A DNA stretch of 64,000 nucleotides from an uncultured Oscillospiraceae bacterium (GTDB taxonomy: Bacteria > Bacillota > Clostridia > Oscillospirales > Acutalibacteraceae), in contig CABUKB010000004.1 in NCBI GenBank assembly GCA_902492045.1, positions 53,344-117,343 on the forward strand. Reading direction: 5' to 3'. Made by a program: the position numbers and the translations under genes. Shown here piece by piece: positions 51,825-62,878 of this stretch. Every line of letters begins with the position of its first letter. Position 1 is the stretch's first letter. Under the pieces are notes generated by a model. It was not told where the DNA came from, searched no databases, and worked only from the letters and a program-made list of their open reading frames with translations.

Positions 51825-53213
51825 ATGGGCTTAAATAATTCCAACAAAACCATCAGCACCGACCGGATTGACTGTTCCGGTTCGTTAAAGGTGACGTTGG
51901 CACTGTCCGCCTCGCCGGATATCAGCAGCCATCCCACCGACATCGTTCTGATTCTGGATCGTTCCGGGAGCATGGCGGGAAGCCCACTGGCCAATCTGAA
52001 AGAAGGGGCCAAAACCTTTATCGACATCATAGATGAAGCCACCGACGGCATGCAGGACGGCCATATCGGTTCCGGCAGCCGGATTGGCGTCGTCAGCTTT
52101 GCGGACACAGCCGTGCAGAACACCCCGCTCATCACGTCGGTGGATACCCTGAAAACCGCCGTGGACAGTTTGACGGCGGGGGGTTCCACCAATCATGCCG
52201 ATGCCTTTGCTCAAGCGGTGGATCTGTTCGACCCCAGTTCCACAAACGCGAAAGTCATGGTCATGTTTACAGACGGAAAAACGACGGCTGGTCCGAACCC
52301 CAGCCCTGTGGCCGCGGCAGCCCGCGCCGCCGGGATCATCATTTACTGCATCGGTCTGGTCGGAGCGGACGGGATTGATCCCAATGTGTTAAACGACTGG
52401 GCAACCGACCCGGACTCCTCCCATGTGGCGATCACCCCCGACGACGCGGAACTGGATAAGCTGTTTGCCGACCTGGCGGCGAATATCTCGAAGCCGGGCG
52501 CCACGAATATTGTGCTGGATGACGTGGTCAATCCCGATTTCGCGATTACCAGCATCTTGACCCCGACCAAGGGGGTAGCCAGCCTGGTCAATGCGACCAC
52601 TTTAAAATGGACAATCGACCAACTGGGAACCACCGCCAACGAGGGTGCGACACTGGAATTTTTTGTTCAGCACATGGCCGGCACCTCGGGGACCAAACTT
52701 GTCAATCAGTCCATTTCCTACTCCGATAACGAAAACAACCAGGCCACTTTCCCTGCACCCACTGTCCAGGTGGATTGCGGCATCGTTATCCAGCCCGAGC
52801 CCTGTCCGGTTCCGGTGGAGATTGCGATTGAAGGCTGCCAGGATTCCGTGGTTTACGATGCGGGAGATGTCTATCTGGAATCCCTCGGACGGATTTTGCA
52901 GCTCAACGTCAACCTGAAAAACGTTTGTCCGGACAAGCGGATGGCGCTGGGAATCGTTCTGACCGAGACGGATTCGCAGGGGAACGAATACCCGCGGGGC
53001 ATGAAAACCATCACCGTGCCGGCACACCACTACCCGACCTGCCGGGATGTACTGGTCAAATGCGTCAAATTCGTCCTGCCGGAAGATCTGGATGTATCCG
53101 GCGGAAATCCGGCCGCTATGTGCAACGCCAGAAACTTCAGGGCCCGGATTATAGCCCATCCGATTGATACCGATTTCTCCTGCTGCGACAGGACGGTCAC
53201 CTTCAACGGCTGA
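51825..53213 (+). CDS. VWA-domain protein with cysteine-rich C-terminal domain
   Basis: A 462-residue protein: VWA domain at about 37-215 with a complete MIDAS (DRSGS at 45-49, Thr in GGSTNHAD, Asp in MFTDGKT), a beta-sandwich region resembling DUF11 repeats (about 220-325) and a C-terminal domain of about 140 residues with eight cysteines (VCPDKRMALGIVLTE, YPTCRDVLVKC, FSCCDR). No signal peptide or anchor is visible, so export or a spore/intracellular location is open. MIDAS proteins bind other proteins via Mg2+. Start by GAAGGAGA before ATG. It is encoded just upstream of the giant modular protein. Confidence 0.78.
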   Translation: MGLNNSNKTISTDRIDCSGSLKVTLALSASPDISSHPTDIVLILDRSGSMAGSPLANLKEGAKTFIDIIDEATDGMQDGHIGSGSRIGVVSFADTAVQNTPLITSVDTLKTAVDSLTAGGSTNHADAFAQAVDLFDPSSTNAKVMVMFTDGKTTAGPNPSPVAAAARAAGIIIYCIGLVGADGIDPNVLNDWATDPDSSHVAITPDDAELDKLFADLAANISKPGATNIVLDDVVNPDFAITSILTPTKGVASLVNATTLKWTIDQLGTTANEGATLEFFVQHMAGTSGTKLVNQSISYSDNENNQATFPAPTVQVDCGIVIQPEPCPVPVEIAIEGCQDSVVYDAGDVYLESLGRILQLNVNLKNVCPDKRMALGIVLTETDSQGNEYPRGMKTITVPAHHYPTCRDVLVKCVKFVLPEDLDVSGGNPAAMCNARNFRARIIAHPIDTDFSCCDRTVTFNG

Positions 53214-53267
53214 CGGTTGACCCCAGAGAAAAATTCGGCTCTTTGCATCCGTCTCTGTATGGGGAAG

Positions 53268-53305
53268 GAGGCGGCCGTCCTTTCGAGGATGGCCGCCTCT
53301 ATTTT
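53268..53305 (+). terminator. Terminator of the VWA gene
   Basis: GAGGCGGCCGTCC / GGATGGCCGCCTC followed by TATTTT. Confidence 0.8.
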
Positions 53306-53533
53306 CCAATGACCTTAAATGGCGTGTTTTTGCAACAGATAACCAAATTTACCAAAATATGACAAAATTGGACTTGTAGCTACAACAATTGGGACGTTGT
53401 AAAGATTTTCCAAGTGTTATATAGTTAATACACAACAGTTATTATGCTTTGATTGAATAAATCTTAGGTATAATAACGATCATATAGATCGCACAATTAT
53501 GGGGATTCAAAAAAGAAAGGGGTATGAAAAAGC
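53306..53533. other. AT-rich leader of the modular protein gene
   Basis: An AT-rich upstream region ending at the site AAAGGGG (53516). It must hold the promoter but I cannot choose one with confidence. Confidence 0.4.
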
Positions 53534-56500
53534 GTGAAATGGAAACGAAGATGCCGTAAGTGGGTTGCCGGGCTGGCTTTGCTAGCCATGGCGATCGGTC
53601 TGTTCCCGGGCTTGGATTTCTTAGCGATCCAAAGCTCTGCGGCAGCGGGAGACGATGAGATCGACCGGTATGTCACGATCGACGCCATCTCCGACATCAA
53701 CCCGACGGCCCACTTTATCTTCCCATCGGAGTGGCAGAACGTGGGCACCATGTCGGTCTCGGTCAAGATCCGGATCGACACCAACGATCTTATGAGTTCG
53801 GGCGGCAAGTTCTTTATCAACGACATCAATGGCGAAAAGTATACGTATAATACCGTTACCAACGGCTGGGTCAGCCTGTCCTTTAACATGACCTACAGCG
53901 ACGCCCGGCTGATCTTCGGCGGCTGGTATACGGTCGGGAAAATGCAATTTGCCGACCTGACGTTCAAGAAGGCAGACGGCACCGTTCTCTATTCCCTGGC
54001 CGAGGACACGGCAATCGACCCCTTTGCCCCTGGCGAGAATTTAAGAGGTGGCCGTGGCCGGTAGATTTTCCAGACCTATAACAATGAGTCCACCTTCACT
54101 CAGACAACCCTCTGCTACCGGCCGGAGCGGTCTGTCACCATCAACGCCATCTCCGACATCAACCCGACAGCCCACTTTATCTTCCCGTCCGAGTGGCAGA
54201 ACGTGGGCACCATGTCGGTCTCGGTCAAGATCCGGATCGACACCAACGATCTCATGAGTGCGGGCGGTAAGTTCTTTATTAATGACATCAATGGTGAAAA
54301 GTACACGTATAATACCGTCACCGACGGCTGGGTCAGCCTGTCCTTTAACATGACCTACAGCGATGCCCGGCTGATCTTCGGCGGCTGGTATACCAAGGGC
54401 AAAATGCAATTTGCCGACCTGACGTTCAAAAAGGCGGACGGCACCGTCCTCTATTCCCTGGCGGACGACACGGCAATCGACAACTTTTCTCCCAGCCAGG
54501 ATATGAAGGGCGGCCGTGGCCGGTGGATTTTCCAAACCTATAACAATCAGTCGACGTTCAACATGACCGGTGGGTATTACGAGCCCGAACGGTATATCGT
54601 TATCGACTCCACCTCCGATGTCAATCCCACGGCCCACCTGGTTTTCTCCACCTCCTGGCAATTCCTGGGGGCCATGAAACTCACGGCCAAGGTGAAAATC
54701 GAATCCGTGCAGTCCCTGGGCTCGAACCCCCACTGGTTTGTCAACAATGAGCAGAACCAGGAACGGGCTTCATACAGCGCAGCCACCAACGGGTGGATTA
54801 ACCTGTCGCTGGATATCAGTTACACCGAGGCCCAGATTTTCTTCGGCGGTTGGTACACCAAGGGAAGAATGTTGATTGCCGACCTCGAGATCCGGAAGGC
54901 GGACGGCACTCTCCTCTATTCCCTGGCCACCGACAACACCTTCAACAGCTTCGGGCCAAGCGATTCGATCATCGACTGGCACGGCCAGTGGTATTTCCAT
55001 TCCTATAATAACGTATCCAGGTTCACCTGCACCACGGTGGAGGAAGAACCGGTTGCCCGTGCGTACGAGCCGGAGAGGGAACTGACGATCAACAGCACCT
55101 CCGACACCAATCCCACGGCGGAATTTACCTTCCCCTCTTCCTGGCTAAACCAGGGGCCGTTCAAGATGACGGGCAAGGTCCGGGTCGATTCGATATCGTC
55201 CCTGGGCAGCAATCCCCGCTTCTTCCTCAAGAATGCGGATGGGGACACCCTCAAAACCTATTCGGCCACCACGGACGGATGGGAGGATTTGTCCGTAACG
55301 GCGGCTTACAGCGACGGCGGATTCGTTTTCGGCGGACAAAATGCCGCCGGCAAGATGCGGATCGCCGATCTGCGGATTTATGCTTCCGACGGCACGCTTC
55401 TGTACCGTTTGTCCACCGATTCGGTTTTTGAAACGGTTTCCCCGAGCGCGGATATTGTCGGCACCAAGGGGAACTGGGTGTTTGAGAAACACAACAACGT
55501 CTCCAAATTCAGCGTGACGACTTGGAACCTTCCCAACCGGTATCTGATGATCGACACCACGACCGACATCAACCCGACGGCTCACCTGATTTTCCCGTCC
55601 GACTGGCAGGGCACGGGAAATCTGACGGTCACGGGCAAGATTCGGATTGACAACATGACGCTCATGAGTTCGGGCGGCAAGTTCTTTGTCAACAACGCCG
55701 CGGCACAGGAACTGGTCACCTATACGGCGGATACCAACGGCTGGATCAATCTGTCCCTGACGGTGGATTACAGCGACGCCCGGCTGATTTTCGGCGGCTG
55801 GTACGTCACCGGACAGATGAAATTCGCCGATCTGGAAATCAAAACCGCCGACGGCACGGTGCTGTATTCTCTCAACGACGACGACACCTTTACCGTGTAC
55901 AACGATAACGAGAATATCAGGGGCGGACGGGGTCTGTGGATCTTCCAGACCTATAACAACGACTCCTCCATGCATGTGATCTCGCCTGCGGTGGATCCCG
56001 ATTATGTCCCCGAACGGAGCTTGTATGTCAGCCCGGATGAGGACATCAATACCAAGGCTCATTTTCTCTTCCCATCCGAGTGGTCATCCTACGGGACCAT
56101 CTACCTGATCGGTTATCTGAAGGTCGAGAATTACGTCGCGCAGGAAGATGATGCGCGGTTCTCGGTCTTCAACAGCCCGGGTGTGATGTATTTCCCGGCC
56201 TACAACGGAAACACCGACGGCTATGAGAAAGTGATCATTCCGGCTACGTACAGCGACGAGCGGTACATATTCGGAAGCTGGCACGCTTCGGGAGATTTCA
56301 TACTCTCGGATCTGGAAATCCGCAAGCAGGACGGCACCCTGCTGTATTCCCTGGCGCAAGATCCGCTGTTTGACAACATCGGCTCCAACGTCGATATGCT
56401 GGGAAGCCGCAGCAAATGGATTTTCCAGAATTACAACGATGAGGCGGGCTTTAGGGTTTACTCCAAGGTTCAGCCCGAGCGGAGCCTGCGCATCCAATCC

Positions 56501-59035
56501 ACTACCGGTACATGTCCCTCTGCGAAATTCGATTTCCCGTCCTCGTGGTCGAACGCCGGCCGCCTGCATTTGAACGGGTATTACAAAGTCAACGAGTTCA
56601 CTTCTGCCGGCAGCAATGCCAAGTACTATGTCAACAATGCGTCCGGTGCCAACCTGGAGACGTTCACCGCCACGACAAACGAATGGGAATCGCTGTCCGT
56701 AACAGCGGAATACAGCGACGGCGGCTTTGTCCTGGGCGGCTCGAATGTCACGGGCAGCATCACCTTTGCCGATCTGGAGATCACCAACGACGAGGGGGAA
56801 GTGCTGTACAGCTTCGCGGACGATGCCAATTTTGACGGGCTGGAAGAGCAGACCAGCATCTCCGGCTCCCGCGGCGACTGGGATCTGAATAATGGCGCCA
56901 GCGGTTCCAAGATCGTCCTGTTTGACAGCAGGGAATGGGATTATACCATGACAAGCGGGCGTTACACCGTATCGTCCAACCAGATCGTGGCCCCTGTTTC
57001 CGCGATGGAAGCGGAAGATTTTCTGGCCGACATCGACCCCGGCATCGACGGCACCGTGAAACTCTTCGACGGGCAGACGCAGGTGACGGAGGGCTATGCC
57101 GCGACCGGCATGACGGTATCCCTTTACGACCGGAGCGGCGACCGGCTATCCCAGTACAGCGTGGCGATCAAAGGCGACCTGAACGGGGACGGCGTGGTCA
57201 ACTCCTCCGACGTGAGCGAAATGCAGAAAGATGTTTCGGGCACCAAGACCTTCACCGGTATCTTCCTGAAAGCGGGAGACCTGAACGGTGACGGGTCGAT
57301 CACCTCGGCCGATGTGACCTTGCTGCAGCAGCTTATCGCCGATTATGAAGACCTGCCTGAAAACACCGTAATCGACAGCTACAAGGATATTGTCAACATG
57401 ACCAGCAGCGCCAACGGCGCCAATTCCGGCAGCCTGTACCTCATCGGCCCGAACACCGATCCTGCCAAAATCGTGGTGTCGGCCTATGCACCGTACAAGG
57501 TGATAGAAGCGGCGGAAGAGCTGCAGAGCACCCTGTATGAAATGACCGGCACCCGCCCGGTCATCGTGGATGACACCGAGGTCCATACCGGCGCGCTGAT
57601 CCTGGTCGGCGAATCCCGGTATACGCGCAGGCTGGGCATTTCCCGCCTGTCGGGTTATCCGGAGAGCGAAAAGGCCATCGTGAAAACGTTGGGAAGCCGG
57701 CTGGTTCTCATCGGCAACGACTGCGTGAATTATGCCGGAACCTACAACGCGGTGACCATGTTCCTGGAATCCCTCGGCTGTGGCTGGTACGGCCCGCAGG
57801 AAATGTGGGAGGTCATCCCCGAAACGTCGACCATCCGCGTAGGCAAATTCGATATCGAGCATACGCCGCAGTTTACCTACCGGACCACCCGCGTTTACGA
57901 CACCAACCGGGAAATGGGCCTGCATTGGTATCAGGGCGGAGACTCGATGATCTTCGGCCATGGCCTGCCCAGCCTTGTCCCCAAAAGCCAGTTTTCCGTG
58001 CATCCGGAGTGGTTCTGCCAGATCAACGGGCAGCGGAACCCGAACGCCGTCACCTGGTGGCAGTATTGCTATTCCAATCAGGCTTTTGCAGCTGAAGTGG
58101 CGAACAAAATCATTCAGTATTTTGATCGGAACCCCGACCGTGCGCAGTATACGCTGGCCGCGAACGACGGGTATTACGAAGGCTGGTGCGAATGCTCCGC
58201 CTGCTCGGCTCTGGGCTCCCGCACCGATCAAATCCTGACGTTTGCCAACCGTGTCGCGGCGCTCGTCGCCGAGGAGTATCCCAACAAGAAGCTGACGGTA
58301 CTCAGCTATTTCGCCACCTTCTATGCTCCGACCCGCAACTTCACCCTGGAACCCAACCTGGATATCCAGTTCTGCCGCGAAACCAACATGTATCAGCCGG
58401 TATCCAGCGGCTTTAACATGGGATCGTCGTATTATCCGGAGTCGGGCAACACCTATACGGTCACGTGGAAGCAAAACGTGACGAATTGGCAGGCGAAGGT
58501 CAATTCGGATAACTACGGCATTTGGGAATGGCATTGCATTTCCGCCGCCGAGTCGGACTGGCAGTATGTTCCGTGGGTGCAGGGCCGGGTGACCATTGAT
58601 AACCAGCAGTACTGGAAGAGCATCGGCGCGGACTATGTGTATTACGACCAGGGACCGATGGCCGGCTATCATGAGACGGAAGACGACTACGATCTGCGCT
58701 GGCCGCTGTGGTATGTAACCTCCAAAGGCATGTGGGACGGCAGCCTGACCTCCAACGAGATTCTGCAGGATGCGTGCCGCAAGCTGTATGGAAGTGCAGC
58801 CAACGCGATGTTCCAATACTACAAGTGCCTGGAGGATATCAGCGCGGAATGCACCGCCAGAAGCATTGTGTGGTATGCATGCGATCCCAGCCAGATGTAT
58901 ACGTCTGCGAACATCAGCCGGGTGGATGCCAGGATCACGGTGATAAATCAGTCGCTTTCCGGCGTCACAGCCGAACAGCGCGCCCGGATCCAGAACCAGA
59001 TCGCCATCTGGAACACGGCGAAACAGCACCTCTGA
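53534..59035 (+). pseudogene. Giant secreted modular protein (7 modules, dockerin, DUF4838) interrupted by TAG
   Basis: Read as one frame of 1833 codons from GTG 53534. Signal peptide (about 1-38), then seven related modules of about 150 residues beginning near 53666, 54119, 54584, 55069, 55534, 56008 and 56474, each with (R)xVTIDxxSDxNPTAHF, an SGGKFFxN strand, DARLIFGGWY and ADGTVLYSL. A linker and a type I dockerin follow (two GDLNGDG calcium loops, 57173-57355), then a DUF4838 region (LESLGCGWYGPQE, CECSAC, about 57400-58990), related to GH20/GH67-like glycosidase surroundings. In module 1 the conserved GRGRW is GRGR-TAG (54062-54064), a TGG to TAG change. The downstream frame is fully open. 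Either an inactivated gene, a read-through protein, or a separately restarted product. Confidence 0.72.
53666..56945 (+). repeat. Seven tandem related modules
   Basis: Modules of about 450-470 bp. Modules 1 and 2 are nearly identical in DNA with a period of 462 bp; the others are recognisable mainly in protein. This implies a recent duplication on top of an old array. Confidence 0.85.
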
Positions 59036-59084
59036 GTTTTTAAAGGCGCGAGCCTTCGATTCCCATCGTCCATAAACACAGCGA

Positions 59085-59114
59085 AAGCGGCGGGTTCTCA
59101 GGAACCCGCCGCTT
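59085..59114 (+). terminator. Hairpin after the modular protein gene
   Basis: AAGCGGCGGGTTC / GAACCCGCCGCTT with 4-base loop. T-run weak. Confidence 0.55.
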
Positions 59115-59198
59115 CAGCCTGTCAAAGAAGCCGCCGTAAGGGAGAGGCTGCATAAGGAAGTAGCTTCTCCCTTCGGCTTTGTAATCAGCCAGAATAAT

Positions 59199-59393
59199 TT
59201 TAGGCTGGTAAAGCAACTTGCTGAAAAGGAAGGCGTAACGGAAGAACTCAAAAGTACCGGCCAAATAGCTTGGATTGGTGCCATCAATAACATACGGGCA
59301 GGAGCAAGAGAAATCGTTTATACAGATATAGTTTACGCATCATTATTTTCAGAACCGGTATGGGATACTTATACCGGTTCTTTTCCTAGTTAA
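59199..59393 (+). pseudogene. tnpV: Truncated tnpV relic
   Basis: Translates to the C-terminal 47 residues of a TnpV protein (KEGVTEELK, IAWIGAINNIRAGAREIV, DIVYA), about two-thirds identical by eye to the end of the intact protein at 42986. The first 80 residues and start are missing. It is followed by an AGAACCGGTAT / ATACCGGTTCT hairpin at 59351-59382. Marks the remains of a second, lost element. Confidence 0.82.
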
Positions 59394-59471
59394 GCAGTAG
59401 AATTTTTCGCAGGACCGTAGTATAATTATTTCATATCTGAGAGATAAAGTAGAATTTGTGAGGAAATTAGT

Positions 59472-60188
59472 ATGGGAGAAAATAAGGCGGGACAACATAA
59501 TAATATAATAAACGCAGCAGCTAAGAAAATTCTCGTTCCCGAAGGGCTTTTTAGAGTAGGCTCTTCAAGAAGATGGCTTGATGATAATGGGTATTTTGTA
59601 ATACAGATCGAATTTCAACCAGGTGCATATGATAAAGGGTCATATTTGAATGTTGGGATTAGTTTTTTATGGGAAGCCAGTGAAGAATTAAATGACATAT
59701 TGGCGTTTAATATCGGACATCGTGTAGATAAAGCAGGATATGTATTCTATACGGGTAATGATGCTGATTTTGCGGAAAAGATGGAATATTTTGCAGAGAT
59801 TGCCATGGAAAAAGTAAGGGAGTACCGTCTGTTTCGCAATTTGGATTACGCGAAAGAACAAATGGAAAGTCAGTTAGATAATGGACAGGGAAACAGTGGC
59901 GGGATCGTATATGAATTGGCGATGATTTGTTTTCTAAAAAGAGATTTTAAAGAGGGAAAAGAATATTTTAATCGTCTTCTTCAGATACTCCAAGATAACA
60001 TATATGTAAAAAAAAGAAATATCAAATGGCATGAAGAATTTTATAACCATTGTATCCAGCATCTTTGTCCTAAATTGGAATCCGAAGACACAGCATATAA
60101 AATGGTATGGGACATGATTGAACGCAGAAGGGATTTCTTTTCCGGTAAACCGTCATATAAGAAATTAAAAAAAGAATTTAATCTATGA
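59472..60188 (+). CDS. DUF4304-like protein of unknown function (238 aa)
   Basis: The first 75 residues (KKILVPEGLFRVGSSRRWL, YFVIQIEFQPG, YLNVGISFLW) resemble DUF4304 proteins in layout; the assignment is tentative. The remainder is helical with a TPR-like stretch (MICFLKRDFKEGKEYFNRL). Cytoplasmic, AT-rich, alone, near the tnpV relic, so probably accessory. Such proteins often sit in polymorphic toxin or immunity neighbourhoods, but no toxin is seen here. Site GAGGAAA before ATG. Confidence 0.6.
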   Translation: MGENKAGQHNNIINAAAKKILVPEGLFRVGSSRRWLDDNGYFVIQIEFQPGAYDKGSYLNVGISFLWEASEELNDILAFNIGHRVDKAGYVFYTGNDADFAEKMEYFAEIAMEKVREYRLFRNLDYAKEQMESQLDNGQGNSGGIVYELAMICFLKRDFKEGKEYFNRLLQILQDNIYVKKRNIKWHEEFYNHCIQHLCPKLESEDTAYKMVWDMIERRRDFFSGKPSYKKLKKEFNL

Positions 60189-60807
60189 TATAACACTATA
60201 AAACTTTATAAATTCTTTTTTATCCAAAGAAATATATAATCAGCAGTCAAATCAAGGTTATCAATATTTCTCGGAGAAAATGGAAATACTATGGAGTGCG
60301 AGTTTTCTCACACTTCACAGGTTCTTCGAAAAACACTGACAAACATACATTCCGCAAGGATATTACGTAATAAGTTGCGTAGCCAAAAGGGAACACTACA
60401 CCCGAAAATTAGCAAAAAGCACCGGCTACACCATTCAAAAAATTCAATTATTTTGTTTAGACGCCAAAACCATCCTACGGTACTTTCCATACGGAGGGTG
60501 TTCCAAGGCGTCTTCTTTGGTATATTAAGAAGAGAGTGGAAGATGCCAGAAAGACCATAGAAAACGGGAAGGGAATAGTTTTACTTTTTTCCAGAAATTC
60601 AATACGGGTTGTCGAATCCTAATGGTTCATTGCAAGGTGAATAGAAGGCTGGAATTGAAACTTGAAAAAAAGAGATCCAAATTTGGCTTTTTATTCAATT
60701 GATGATTTTATATTATTAAATTCATTGATAATTTACTTATTTTACTTATCGTGTTAGTATAAAGTCACACCGGTGGAAATCAATACGGCATGAAAGGGCG
60801 AGATACC
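60189..60807. other. AT-rich intergenic region
   Basis: About 620 bases with no convincing gene. Short open frames on both strands lack ribosome binding sites. Confidence 0.4.
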
Positions 60808-61971
60808 ATGACATTGCAGTTAGGAGAAAAAATCAGAAGTTTGAGAAAACAATATGGCAGGACACAGGAAGCACTGGCGAGCGCACTGGGCATTACATTT
60901 CAAGCGGTCTCACGTTGGGAATCGAATTTAGCCTATCCGGATATGGAACTGATACCGTCAATCGCCAATTACTTTGGTATAACCATTGATGAATTATTCG
61001 GTTATGAATGTGAGCGTGGCAAAAAGGTAAACGACATCATAGCCCGTGTCGACGCATTCGGAATAAAGGCCAGGGGCGACGGAGAGTGGGTAGAAGAATG
61101 TGTTTCGATTCTTCGCGAAGGTCTCGCAGAATTTCCACACAACGAGAAGCTATTGATTACACTTGCCGACACACTTTCTGAGGCGGGCTGGAGACGGCAG
61201 GGAGAGTGGTTATACTATGACGAAGAGGGGTATATGCAGCATAGCTATGATGTGCATAAAACGAATAAGTACTGGACAGAGGCTGTAAAAATATGTGAAA
61301 GATTAACCGAAAAAACATCTGACCATATGATCTTTACAAGGGCTATTCACATATTGGTATTACTTTATAGGAACTTTGGTGAAATTGATAAGGCGATCGC
61401 CTATGCAAATCGCATGCCAACGCTGAACGATTCCCGCGAAATCCTGTTGGCCTCGGGGACAGAAGGGAAAGAGGAAGCGAAATATATCGGAATGGCGCTG
61501 CTGAAAATGGCCTCGGCGTTTTCTGAACAGCTCGTATACGGGCTGATCAATAATAAGCATCATTATGAAACAGACATGCCAATTGAAAAAATAAAAGGGC
61601 TGCTCTCTCTGTTTTACTTGATCTGTGACGATGGGAACTTGGGCGAATATCACGGCGAAGTGATAAAACTATATTTGTATTTGTCACGGCTTCAGTGGGA
61701 GCGAGGATATCACGACGATGCATTTCTGTCGCTGGATGAAGCCCTACGGCATGCAAGAGCGCTTGAGGAAATACTTGACGGAAACGAACACAACCTAACA
61801 GCTCCACTGGTTTCATTCGTTAAATGTCATAGCGGTTCACATAGTGAAATTGCAAAAGCGCTGCCCAACGACTGGCCTTTCTGGTGCAATCCCGATTATG
61901 CAGAGGTCGAAAAAGAAATGAAAGCCGATACGCGCTGGTCGGAATGGGTAAAAAAATGTAATGAAAGGTAA
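60808..61971 (+). CDS. XRE-family regulator with long helical domain
   Basis: A 387-residue protein: Cro/C1 helix-turn-helix at residues 6-60 (TQEALASALGITFQAVSRWE) and a helical repeat-like region of about 320 residues (for example NEKLLITLADTLSEAGW) suggesting a TPR-type peptide-sensing domain. This architecture is common in Firmicute regulators that respond to small signals. ATG 60808 fits the HTH family start (MTLQLGEKIRSLRK) better than ATG 60790. Confidence 0.8.
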   Translation: MTLQLGEKIRSLRKQYGRTQEALASALGITFQAVSRWESNLAYPDMELIPSIANYFGITIDELFGYECERGKKVNDIIARVDAFGIKARGDGEWVEECVSILREGLAEFPHNEKLLITLADTLSEAGWRRQGEWLYYDEEGYMQHSYDVHKTNKYWTEAVKICERLTEKTSDHMIFTRAIHILVLLYRNFGEIDKAIAYANRMPTLNDSREILLASGTEGKEEAKYIGMALLKMASAFSEQLVYGLINNKHHYETDMPIEKIKGLLSLFYLICDDGNLGEYHGEVIKLYLYLSRLQWERGYHDDAFLSLDEALRHARALEEILDGNEHNLTAPLVSFVKCHSGSHSEIAKALPNDWPFWCNPDYAEVEKEMKADTRWSEWVKKCNER

Positions 61972-62147
61972 AATGCCAAGCATCTAGTTTTTGGGCTGTT
62001 CACAACCGTTAAACGGAATCTGCCTTATCTAGTAGACTTTAAAAAAGGGCTTCCGAAAGATTGTTGTTGATCACGGGTTCCTCTTTTTGATTTTTCTATC
62101 CGCGTTGAAATCGAAAACGGGACTGGCACAGTTACAGGAGGGGTTAA
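61972..62147. other. Short intergenic region
   Basis: No gene or clear signal is seen between the XRE gene and the next terminator. Confidence 0.35.
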
Positions 62148-62191
62148 TAAAAGACACCATGGCTATCCTGGGGTTCGGATAGCCATGGTGT
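62148..62191 (-). terminator. Terminator of the GyrI-like gene
   Basis: A 15-bp perfect stem ACACCATGGCTATCC / GGATAGCCATGGTGT followed on the minus strand by CTTTTATT. Confidence 0.85.
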
Positions 62192-62211
62192 TCTTATAGG
62201 CGGGGGTCCGC

Positions 62212-62715
62212 TTACTTTACAAAATAATCGTAATCCAGTATGATATTTCCTTTTTCATCCGGCGTTGTGTAACGCGGGCATGTACAATTCTCAAAAGACC
62301 AAATCGCCCCCTCTATATCGGTTGATATCTCGATTCCTTCATCCGCAAGTTTTTGCGCACAGTTGACCGTCATGCCGTGTGTGTCGCCCTCTCCGCCATA
62401 GATCCAGCAAACACCCAAAAATATCTCCGGAAAGTCCATAAAGAGGAAACCTTCAGGAACGGGAGTCTCGGGCGGGGCAAACATACCGATCCAATACGCG
62501 AAAGGTTCGCCCTCCTTATGCCGTTCGAGACCAACGTAACTGCCGCCGTCCTTCCATAGCTGACAGATCGAGCCGATACCGCCCATGGCGTTTTCAATAC
62601 AATCAAACCAGCCATTGGCAAACCAATCGCCCCAATGCCCGAATTCGCCATATTTTTTACCGATAAATCGCATTGCCGGAATCTTTTCCCTGTAAACCTT
62701 GATGATTTCCGCCAT
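62212..62715 (-). CDS. GyrI-like small-molecule-binding protein
   Basis: A 167-residue stand-alone effector domain of the GyrI/AraC-E-binding type: MRFIGKKYGEFGHWGDWF near the start, YWIGMFAPPETPVPEGF in the centre and a strand pattern ending ILDYDYFVK. Such domains bind hydrophobic or cationic ligands and may act as drug binders or hydrolases. Site GAGGGGAAG precedes the ATG. No DNA-binding domain is attached. Confidence 0.75.
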   Translation of the reverse strand: MAEIIKVYREKIPAMRFIGKKYGEFGHWGDWFANGWFDCIENAMGGIGSICQLWKDGGSYVGLERHKEGEPFAYWIGMFAPPETPVPEGFLFMDFPEIFLGVCWIYGGEGDTHGMTVNCAQKLADEGIEISTDIEGAIWSFENCTCPRYTTPDEKGNIILDYDYFVK

Positions 62716-62878
62716 TTAACTTCCCCTCCACATTTTTATGCTGCCACCCTTTTGTCTCGGCATGGTGAAGCAGTAACGCCTTGCGACAACTTTTAATGAG
62801 TGCTATACTCATGTGCAGAAATTCAATCAATTCAAACGTAATAAAGCAAAAGGCAAGCGAAAGAGGGCACAGATAAGT

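Noticed and set aside
31660..54064. Genetic recoding of TAG (for example pyrrolysine)
   Set aside because: TAG ends the genes at 2381, 31533 and 37222 in normal fashion, and no suppressor tRNA or Pyl genes are in the window. Two nonsense mutations are simpler.
57146..59029. 627-codon minus-strand frame opposite the modular protein
   Set aside because: Antisense shadow of the DUF4838 coding region.
60291..60560. 89-aa open frame in the AT-rich gap
   Set aside because: No ribosome binding site, unusual composition and no recognisable features.
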